21,438 nt of DNA from assembly GCA_964551015.1 (NCBI GenBank), contig CAZKBP010000058.1, forward strand, positions 1 through 21,438. The letters are read 5' to 3'. The notes under the pieces are model-generated. The model searched no databases, was not told the origin of the DNA, and worked only from the letters and a program-made list of their open reading frames with translations. Below, one piece after another: positions 15,895 to 21,438 of this stretch. The stretch is from CAZKBP01 sp964551015 (GTDB taxonomy: Bacteria > Bacteroidota > Bacteroidia > Cytophagales > Microscillaceae). Position numbers and translations under genes: made by a program. Position 1 is the first letter of the stretch. The number at the start of each line of letters is the position of its first letter.

Positions 15895-16040
15895 GCTTCA
15901 AGCTGATAATATGTTTAAGATTTATACTGCCAAAAATTCAGAGTCTGTAGTTAATCTTTGTAGCAGATGAAAATCTCGCGCTTAAAGCATGAATTTCTTG
16001 AATGTAACTAAGAGCTTGCTTAAAAATTATCTTCAAGCTG
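15889..16040 (-). promoter_or_regulatory. tssH leader with start-codon-sequestering stem and alternative pairing
   Basis: In the 237-base gap upstream of tssH, ATTCATGCTTTAAGC (minus strand, + coordinates 15994-15980) pairs with GCTTGAAGCATGAAT (15903-15889) over 15 positions, 14 Watson-Crick and one G-U. The second arm contains the tssH start codon (15894-15892). The loop is 76 bases. A further copy of CAGCTTGAAG at 16040-16031 could pair with the same central arm over 8 bp, so two mutually exclusive helices are possible. This looks like a translational switch, inferred from pairing alone. The remaining bases up to 16131 hold no gene; a promoter is expected but I cannot place one. Confidence 0.5.
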
Positions 16041-16131
16041 CAAAAGTGGACTTTTTCGCTTTCAAACCTAAAATTCGAATAAGAACTGTGTCAAAGTAGA
16101 AACTTAGCTGGAAGAAATACTTGCACTATGA

Positions 16132-16419
16132 TCATTTATTTTTATTTAAAAGCTCGCGTAATTGCTCTCTCTCTGACGGGCTGATGGTGTCTCTGTTCAA
16201 GTCGAGTCCAGTTAATAAGTCTTCGTATTCTTGTGCTTGCAACATGTCTAGGGCAGAAAGCAAGTCCTCGATTTTTTGAAGACTTGCTGGATCATTCTGT
16301 GCTACTTTATTCAGCTCCTCCGTTTCTATCGGTGTTAGTCTACCTTCTGTTAATTTTTGAAGGAGATCACGCAATCTTTGCTCATTTTCTGATTTTTTCA
16401 TTGCTGTCTTTATATTCAT
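16132..16419 (-). CDS. Small helical acidic protein behind the sigma factor; possible anti-sigma-type partner
   Basis: The 95-residue protein is soluble, without a signal peptide or membrane segment. It is rich in Leu, Glu and Gln and predicted to be all helical. The segment LRDLLQKLTEGRLTPIETEELNKV recalls the short cytoplasmic N-terminal helices of FecR-type anti-sigma factors, and a related pattern, ISPSEREQLRELLNKN, returns at the C terminus, giving a weak internal repeat. The start MNIKTAM at 16419 is preferred since it lies 10 bases past the sigma factor stop. The frame also opens at 16461, which would overlap the sigma gene by 32 bases, and MKKSENEQ at 16401 is a third option. Tight coupling suggests it binds or controls the sigma factor, but this is inference. 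Confidence 0.65.
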   Translation of the reverse strand: MNIKTAMKKSENEQRLRDLLQKLTEGRLTPIETEELNKVAQNDPASLQKIEDLLSALDMLQAQEYEDLLTGLDLNRDTISPSEREQLRELLNKNK

Positions 16420-16429
16420 TTTTGGATGA

Positions 16430-17389
16430 TTAATTGTGATAATTTTCTCTGATAAGAGCATAAAATTTTTCCAAGGTTCTACTCAAATATAAATTAAATT
16501 CTTTTAAGTCCTGAAAACCAAAATCTTTAAGAGAGTCCTCGAATTTACTCCTAGCGATTAGAAAATGACGAATTACTTTTATCTCTTCGTTGTTAAATTT
16601 GCTCCTTGACTTATTGATAATTTGTTCTATAGTTGGCTCGAAAAGGTTCTTCGAGTTCAGGTATTTCTCTATGATGGCTTTCTTTAACTTTTTACTAAGG
16701 AATTCATGTTTTTCTTTTTGTTCCTGTTCTTGTTTTTCTTTTTTCAGGGTACCCTGTATATATTTTTCGTGCTTCGAGATCATCAGGATGGTCTCTAAGA
16801 TTCCCCTCAGCTTCTCGGTTATGACTCGTTGTTTTTTCTGGCTAAGCTGTCTATGATCTTTGTAGTCTAAGACCTTAAAGGCAGTTTCAAAGCTCATGCT
16901 TTTGACGATCAAGGCATCTACGATTTTTAGCTCTTCTTCATTTAGCCACACGACCGATGTTATTAAAACAATACTCAACGCGGAGCTTTCACCGTCTGAA
17001 TTTAATAGACCAGATTGCCCTATCACATCATTATTTCGCAGATTCGAAGGTTGAGTATTGTTTCTCTTGGTTACTTCTCTCCGTACAAAATTACGTGCTA
17101 TTCCAAAGGTGTATTTTTCTAAGGTAGTGTCTAGGTTATCTCCTTTTAGTTTTCCCGTCGAGATATTCTCCATTAGTTTTAAAATAGCATCCGAAAAGGC
17201 ATCTTTCATTACTTCTTCAATATCTGCCCCCAATACAGTGTGCTTATCAAAAACCCTTCTGTGGATATGAAGGAATTCAAATTTACTTTTGTAAATTTCC
17301 TTGATAACTTGGTCTTTTTTTTCGCCTCCATTTTTGATATCTTGGAGTCTCTTTGACTCGATTGTCTTGATAAATTTTCTTTTGGACAT
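16430..17389 (-). CDS. ECF-like RNA polymerase sigma factor with C-terminal sigma-4-like repeat
   Basis: The 319-residue protein has a sigma region 2 at about 35-110 (DIEEVMKDAFSDAILKLMENI, then KYTFGIARNFVRREV, the usual 'IARN' end of region 2). A variable linker follows, then a region 4 helix-turn-helix at about 148-200 (LNEEELKIVDALIVKSMSFE). After a charged linker (201-245, EKQEQEQKEK) a second stretch at 265-316 (NNEEIKVIRHFLIARSKFEDSL...LEKFYALIRE) aligns with region 4, suggesting a duplicated DNA-binding domain. ECF factors are normally about 180-200 residues, so the extension is unusual. It lies upstream of tssH on the same strand and is translationally close to the small protein gene. 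Control of the T6SS operon is plausible from position but not shown. The 255 bases upstream (17390-17644) hold no gene. Confidence 0.8.
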   Translation of the reverse strand: MSKRKFIKTIESKRLQDIKNGGEKKDQVIKEIYKSKFEFLHIHRRVFDKHTVLGADIEEVMKDAFSDAILKLMENISTGKLKGDNLDTTLEKYTFGIARNFVRREVTKRNNTQPSNLRNNDVIGQSGLLNSDGESSALSIVLITSVVWLNEEELKIVDALIVKSMSFETAFKVLDYKDHRQLSQKKQRVITEKLRGILETILMISKHEKYIQGTLKKEKQEQEQKEKHEFLSKKLKKAIIEKYLNSKNLFEPTIEQIINKSRSKFNNEEIKVIRHFLIARSKFEDSLKDFGFQDLKEFNLYLSRTLEKFYALIRENYHN

Positions 17390-17394
17390 GGTAA

Positions 17395-17437
17395 GTGATT
17401 GTTGTAATGTTCGAAGTTTTGGTTACAATCATTATCA
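17395..17437 (-). promoter_or_regulatory. Imperfect inverted repeat just upstream of the sigma factor gene
   Basis: GTGATTGTTGTAA (from 17395) and TTACAATCATTATCAC (ending 17437) form an imperfect stem 6-48 bases before the sigma factor ATG. A smaller palindrome, CCAGAAAACTCTGG, lies at 17477-17490. Either could be an operator or a leader hairpin. No clear -7/-33 promoter is recognised in the AT-rich gap. Confidence 0.3.
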
Positions 17438-17644
17438 CGGTTTTTTCATGTCTATGCAGAAAATTTAAGTAAATACCCAGAAAACTCTGGTCAAACTGGT
17501 ACTTTATCAAGTAGTTTGTGAATTAACTGTCAGTACAACTAATCATATGTTTCTCCAAATATCTCTTATTTGTAAGTGGTTATTTACTGTGATTTGATTA
17601 CCAGGTAAGTTTTCGGTTATTTAATACACATTCGCCCATGCCTT

Positions 17645-20164
17645 TTACTTCAAAATCTTAATGATTGATTGCCCTTGCTCAGCCAAGAGGTGTAAGTAGT
17701 ATAAACCTGAGGGTAAATTTGATACATCCAACGTTTTTTCCAGCAAAGCATCTCTTTTTCGGAATACTTCCTGATGAACTATCTGTTGTAGGGCATTAGA
17801 AATAAGAATTTGATACTTACCAGTGAAATTATTTTCCAGACTTAACTGAAATGATCCATCTGTGGAGGGGTTAGGATGAACGCTTAGACCTGAGAATGCG
17901 ATCTCTCCCGACAAAGAGGTTATAGTATCACCAGGGGTAGCGGCTCCACTGACATTACTATAAGCTGATTCACAATTGATGTCTGTGTTGACAGCCTTGA
18001 CTCTGTAAAAATAGGTGGTTCGGGGGTTGACCCGCACCGCGTCCTCGTAAGTAGTCTGACCAGCAAACGTAAAATCGTGGAAAATAAAATTGCTGTCATC
18101 ATTTTCAGACCTTTCTATGATAAAGCGGTCTTCACGATCAGAAACATCATTCCAGGTTAGGTTGATTTGATGCTCAGAAATAGCATCGGCAATGAGATCG
18201 CTGGGTGATTCAAGTGCTTGAACGGTGATGATTATAGTCGGAGAGGATACCATCTGGCTCGTGGCACACGAGAAAGAAGTTGTGTATTCTACTCTTATTT
18301 CATCGTCTTCTTGAATTTCCTCAGGAGCAAAAATCAGACTATCTTTGCCTACAGGTTGGTTGTTGATAAACCACCGAAAAGCAGCCGATGTATCTACTAA
18401 ATTTGGACTGGCTGTGAATATGACTTCTGAGCCAGGGCAGATAGGATTGGGTTGATTGAGAGAAATATTGACAGTAGGGACTAATTCAGAGAATACGTTT
18501 ACTTCCAAATTATCAGAAAACACAGCAGAATTACTCAGGCAAGTGTCCTGAATGTCAGCTTGCATCTCGACACTAATGGTGAAATCACTCGAGGCGTTGG
18601 GTAAAACAAAGATTTCATTATCAGGTGATAAATTAGTTTGGTTGATTCCATTGACTCGCCAGCGGTAGCGAGGATTTATACCTGCATTGCTCTCTCTGGC
18701 TCTAAATATCAGATGCTCTCCCACACAAGCAATACCGCCTACATTGCTCTCGATCTCAATGGTGGGCGCAACCACCGGGATAACCTCCATAAAGATAGGA
18801 TTTGAAAATACAGTATCCTCAACCGCGCAGGATAGTCGGGAAATCATCGCAACACGAATCCGATCTTGATCCTCTAAGTCATTGGTACTAAAGCTAGAAT
18901 TTTCACTAAACCCGCCCTGGGGAATATCATTAATATACCATTGATAGCGTGGCTCTACCCCTCCCCCATTGGGTACCGCGTTGAAAGTGGCTAATTCGTT
19001 TTCGCAAATTCGGGTATTGATATTTTCAATACTTAAACTAACCGAGGGAGTCACTTGGGGCAAAACCTTAAATCTGAGAGGAGAAGCAGTGATGGGTTGA
19101 TTACTTGCAACACAAGGAATGTCGCCTGATAAAATAACCTGCACTGAGTTCTCGAGATTGAGTATAAAATCATCCGTAGTAAAAGTACTGGTATTGGTAC
19201 TGGCTTTTAATTCCCCATTGATAAGCCATTGATAGTTTACATTTATCCCGAGGTCTTGAGTGTCGGCTGTAAAAGTTACCTTTGTATCTGCACAGATATC
19301 TCCCTGCACATTAGGCACGATCTCTACGCTCGGAGTGCCCAGTACCTGCACGATGATTTCGTTGGAGATAACAGGGGCGGAGCAGGGAAGGCTGGATTGA
19401 AGAATACAGCGAATCCTAGCACCATTTCGGAGAGAATTCGTGCTGTAGAAATCACGATTATTTCCTACATTTTGCCCGTTGATTTGCCATTGAAAGCTCG
19501 GCCTCTCTCCTTGGTTTTGCATTTGGGAGGTGCTCACCGTGAGCACTTCTCCTGCGCAAATACTGGTCTGGCTGGCCTCGATTTGTATCTGGGCTATATT
19601 TTTGCAGATGACAATGCCTGTTGGCCTTAATATTCTGCTTGTAATTAAATCCTCGATCCCTGATCCATCCAGGTTAGCTCTTTGGATTTTATCTGTACCA
19701 AAATCTGTCCAGTACATTTTGCCCGCGGCCACATCCAAGGCAATACCCTCAGGGTTAGATAGCCCCTGTGTAACTAAATCCTCCACCTCCGAGCCGTCCA
19801 GGTTAGCTCTTTGGATTTTATCTGTACGCGAGTCTGTCCAGTACATTTTGCCCGCGGCCACATCCAAGGCAATACCTTGAGGGTCTACGATATTTGTATC
19901 TAGCAAGACTTCGTCATTGGTGCCGTCAATGTCTGCTCGCCAGATTTTACCTCCTCCTGTCCAGTACATTTTCTGGTTAGTGGTATCCAAGGCAAGGAAA
20001 GTCGCTACTTTGCCTTGTAGAATAGTTTGGGGATTACTTCCATTTAGGTTAGCGCGGTTAATCTCTGCTCTACCTAAATCTACCCAATACATCTTGGCCT
20101 GCCCCCAGGCCGAGCTAGGCATCAATAGTATTGCACCCAATGTAAGCTGGAGAAATATTTTCAT
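17645..20164 (-). CDS. T9SS-sorted surface protein with YWTD propeller repeats, Ig-like and FnIII domains (full length)
   Basis: The 839-residue protein has a signal peptide (1-21, cleavage after SSAWG) and four YWTD-type repeats at about 24-185 (MYWVDLG, MYWTGGG, MYWTDSR, MYWTDFG), fewer than the six blades of an LDL-receptor propeller. Five Ig/PKD-like domains follow (about 191-278, 279-367, 368-465, 466-558 and 559-650), each with two cysteines and a central W. Next are a FnIII domain (651-745) and a T9SS type A sorting domain (758-839; VHPNPSTDG...GLYYLHLL...IIKILK). Export through T9SS to the cell surface is expected. It is the inverted paralogue of the gene at 1-2463; its Ig domains 2-5 and sorting domain are diverged and the gene looks less GC-rich there. 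It starts 24 bases after the response regulator stop and may be cotranscribed with it. Confidence 0.93.
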   Translation of the reverse strand: MKIFLQLTLGAILLMPSSAWGQAKMYWVDLGRAEINRANLNGSNPQTILQGKVATFLALDTTNQKMYWTGGGKIWRADIDGTNDEVLLDTNIVDPQGIALDVAAGKMYWTDSRTDKIQRANLDGSEVEDLVTQGLSNPEGIALDVAAGKMYWTDFGTDKIQRANLDGSGIEDLITSRILRPTGIVICKNIAQIQIEASQTSICAGEVLTVSTSQMQNQGERPSFQWQINGQNVGNNRDFYSTNSLRNGARIRCILQSSLPCSAPVISNEIIVQVLGTPSVEIVPNVQGDICADTKVTFTADTQDLGINVNYQWLINGELKASTNTSTFTTDDFILNLENSVQVILSGDIPCVASNQPITASPLRFKVLPQVTPSVSLSIENINTRICENELATFNAVPNGGGVEPRYQWYINDIPQGGFSENSSFSTNDLEDQDRIRVAMISRLSCAVEDTVFSNPIFMEVIPVVAPTIEIESNVGGIACVGEHLIFRARESNAGINPRYRWRVNGINQTNLSPDNEIFVLPNASSDFTISVEMQADIQDTCLSNSAVFSDNLEVNVFSELVPTVNISLNQPNPICPGSEVIFTASPNLVDTSAAFRWFINNQPVGKDSLIFAPEEIQEDDEIRVEYTTSFSCATSQMVSSPTIIITVQALESPSDLIADAISEHQINLTWNDVSDREDRFIIERSENDDSNFIFHDFTFAGQTTYEDAVRVNPRTTYFYRVKAVNTDINCESAYSNVSGAATPGDTITSLSGEIAFSGLSVHPNPSTDGSFQLSLENNFTGKYQILISNALQQIVHQEVFRKRDALLEKTLDVSNLPSGLYYLHLLAEQGQSIIKILK
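17940..18166 (-). repeat. 227-bp inverted repeat with one mismatch, right copy (pairs with 1936-2162)
   Basis: Reverse complement of 1936-2162 except at one base. It codes for most of the FnIII domain of the minus-strand surface protein. Recombination between the two copies would invert the 15,777 bases between them, including the entire T6SS operon. Confidence 0.92.
19319..19610 (-). repeat. 292-bp perfect inverted repeat, right copy (pairs with 459-750)
   Basis: Reverse complement of 459-750 with no mismatch by eye; it covers the first Ig-like domain. Homology of about 98% continues to about 19723 in the YWTD repeats. Recombination here would invert the 18,568 bases between the copies. Confidence 0.92.
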
Positions 20165-20188
20165 GAGTTGATTAGTATTTTGAAGTAA

Positions 20189-21001
20189 TTACAGTGAACC
20201 TAGTGAACCCATTGCCTGCTCAAAACGATCTCTATATGAATCGGTCAAGGTGTAGTAATCCTGAACTTTCTTATTAACTCTAATACTATTGGTTGATTTT
20301 CTCTCAATAGTCTGGTAGTCTTTGTATTTGATATCTCCTGTATTGATCGTCACCCCTCTTTTCTCGTAGCTTTCAACCTTTGCAATATTTATTGCCGTAG
20401 AGCGATTGATTCGGACGATATGAGGATGCTCTAGTTCTTCCAATGTTTTGGATAAGACCATTGCGGGGCATAATATGAATTTGTGTTGCAAAAGAATAAC
20501 AGAGCCAGCTCCTGCACCTTCCACGAGATAAAGATCATCTATTTTTATCGAGTGACTGTTTCTGCCATATTTTAAATTGAAGTGGGTTTTTGTTCCCGCG
20601 GTGGGCTTATGGTTATTGATCTCTTGAATCGCCTTGTCAATATATTTTTTAAGTTCTTCTGGTTTGACAGGCTTGCTCAGGTAATTCACAGCATCCATTT
20701 CAAATGCTTGCATGACGTATTGACTTTCCAAGTAAGCCGTAGTAAAAATGATAGGGATTTCTTTAATATTTCGAATAGCTCTGGCCGTATCGACACCGTC
20801 TATTTGTCCCCGAATTTTAATATCACACAGTGCTAAATCAGGAGGGTTATTCTTTACTGATTCAATAGCTTCATCGTAAGATTTCACTAGGTCAGTAGCC
20901 TGTAGACCAAGTTCTTCCACACTCAACTTCAGCTCCTCGGCGAGCACTGTTTCATCCTCTAAAATAAGGACTTTCAGTTTTTTTTTACCTGATGTTTCCA
21001 T
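20189..21001 (-). CDS. LytTR-family response regulator
   Basis: The 270-residue protein has a receiver domain (about 8-125) with the acidic pair Glu15-Asp16, phosphoacceptor Asp60 (LALCDIKI), Thr87 (IIFTTAY) and Lys110 (YLSKPVKP). A LytTR DNA-binding domain follows at about 138-250 (DDLYLVEGAGAGSVILL, HIVRINRSTAINIAKVE), binding DNA through beta strands. It is phosphorylated by a histidine kinase that is not in the window; in the Bacteroidota such kinases are often encoded next door, here upstream of 21001 beyond the edge. It precedes the surface protein gene by 24 bases on the same strand and could regulate it. The ATG at 20999-21001 gives METSGKKKLKVLILEDE, a normal receiver start. Confidence 0.93.
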   Translation of the reverse strand: METSGKKKLKVLILEDETVLAEELKLSVEELGLQATDLVKSYDEAIESVKNNPPDLALCDIKIRGQIDGVDTARAIRNIKEIPIIFTTAYLESQYVMQAFEMDAVNYLSKPVKPEELKKYIDKAIQEINNHKPTAGTKTHFNLKYGRNSHSIKIDDLYLVEGAGAGSVILLQHKFILCPAMVLSKTLEELEHPHIVRINRSTAINIAKVESYEKRGVTINTGDIKYKDYQTIERKSTNSIRVNKKVQDYYTLTDSYRDRFEQAMGSLGSL

Positions 21002-21250
21002 GTATTCAAAGAAATATGATTGGTAATCAATCTGAGTAGATTGTGAAATAATGACTTAATTACACACAATGTAGCAAAAATTCTCGAGAAAATGGAACTG
21101 ATAGCTCCTTTCCAAAGTTGGGCATAAAATCTTTTGCCAGAGATCAGGAACAAAACCTCCAGATTCGGAGGGTAAAGCTGATCTTTTATCAACCAAATCC
21201 TAACAAAACATCAACCAAATCCGCTGCTTCAACTCCCTCCTCGTTTTCTA
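21002..21250. other. Region upstream of the response regulator
   Basis: No gene is supported; a 72-codon frame at 20974-21192 overlaps the regulator start and shows no recognisable features. The response regulator promoter should be here. A weak match (TACATTG on the minus strand near 21070) to the Bacteroidota -7 box is not enough to call. Confidence 0.45.
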
Positions 21251-21350
21251 TAATTCTTGATAATTCTCCGTAATTCTTGATAATTCTCCGTAATTCTTGA
21301 TAATTCTCCGTAATTCTCTATAATTCTTAATAATTCATTCTAATTCATCG
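21251..21350. repeat. 10-nt tandem array TAATTCTNNN
   Basis: Ten consecutive decamers beginning with TAATTC occupy exactly 100 bases. The first six are three exact copies of the 20-mer TAATTCTTGATAATTCTCCG (21251-21310). The next four are TAATTCTCTA, TAATTCTTAA, TAATTCATTC and TAATTCATCG. No coding frame is supported. The array lies about 250 bases upstream of the response regulator. Confidence 0.93.
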
Positions 21351-21433
21351 ATATTTCATCAATATTTCATCAATATTTCATCAATATTTCATTCGAATTC
21401 ATCGATATTTCATTCGAATTCATCAATTATTCA
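21351..21433. repeat. 11/21-nt tandem array ATATTTCATC(A)
   Basis: Directly following the decamer array, ATATTTCATC at 21351 is followed by AATATTTCATC at 21361 and 21372 and by AATATTTC at 21383. The 21-mer ATATTTCATTCGAATTCATC plus one base then appears twice (about 21384-21425), and the array decays into AATTATTCATC. It may continue past the window edge region. Confidence 0.85.
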
Positions 21434-21438
21434 TCCCG

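Noticed and set aside
19229..19880. Open frames opposite the surface protein (also 168-834 on the minus strand)
   Set aside because: They are antisense shadows of the repeated propeller and Ig 1 coding sequence; their similarity to each other only mirrors the duplicated gene.
20974..21192. 72-codon frame upstream of the response regulator on the minus strand
   Set aside because: It overlaps the regulator start in another frame, has no recognisable domain, and looks like chance.
21251..21433. CRISPR array
   Set aside because: The repeats are head-to-tail 10-11-nt units without unique spacers, and no cas gene is present.
1..21438. tRNA, rRNA, transposase or integrase genes
   Set aside because: None was recognised on either strand, so there is no direct sign of an insertion sequence or integrative element despite the island-like layout.

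Overview
The window comes from a member of the Bacteroidota. Two large secreted proteins end in the C-terminal sorting domain of the type IX secretion system (T9SS). The type VI secretion system (T6SS) present carries TssN and has no tssJ, tssL or tssM, which is the pattern of the Bacteroidota subtype T6SSiii. Most start codons lack a clear Shine-Dalgarno site, also usual in this phylum. The genus cannot be named from sequence alone; the Cytophagales or Saprospirales would fit.

Layout. At 1-2463 (+) lies the 3' part of a large surface protein gene with YWTD propeller repeats, five Ig/PKD-like domains, a fibronectin III domain and a T9SS sorting domain. A 331-base gap containing a nine-copy 8-nt minisatellite follows. 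At 2795-3856 (+) is an unrecognised protein with a helical middle and a glycine-zipper membrane end, a candidate T6SS effector. A strong terminator hairpin (3912-3944) separates it from the convergent T6SS operon. That operon runs on the minus strand from 15894 down to 4042 in the order tssH, tssB, tssC, hcp/tssD, vgrG/tssI, tssE, tssF, tssG, tssN, tssK, mostly with gaps of 2-35 bases. Upstream of it, on the same strand, are an ECF-like sigma factor gene (17389-16430) and a small acidic protein gene that may encode its partner. Next, also on the minus strand, are a full-length paralogue of the left surface protein (20164-17645) and a LytTR response regulator (21001-20189). The right edge is an AT-rich 10/11-nt tandem repeat field.

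How it fits together. TssB and TssC form the contractile sheath, Hcp the inner tube and VgrG the spike. TssE, TssF, TssG and TssK form the baseplate, TssN is an inner-membrane anchor, and TssH recycles the contracted sheath. No PAAR tip and no TssO, TssP, TssQ or TssR is visible here, so they must lie elsewhere or beyond the window. The sigma factor and small protein are placed to control the apparatus.

The most notable structure is that the whole T6SS island sits between two inverted surface-protein paralogues. They share two blocks that are identical or nearly so even at silent sites (292 bp with no mismatch, 227 bp with one), separated by strongly diverged Ig domains. This suggests gene conversion, or inversion of about 16-19 kb that would exchange the protein ends. 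Other points of interest are a 15-bp pairing that would bury the tssH start codon, a tandem sigma-4-like repeat in the sigma factor, a TssH without a middle domain, and an A7G8 homopolymer tract between hcp and vgrG.
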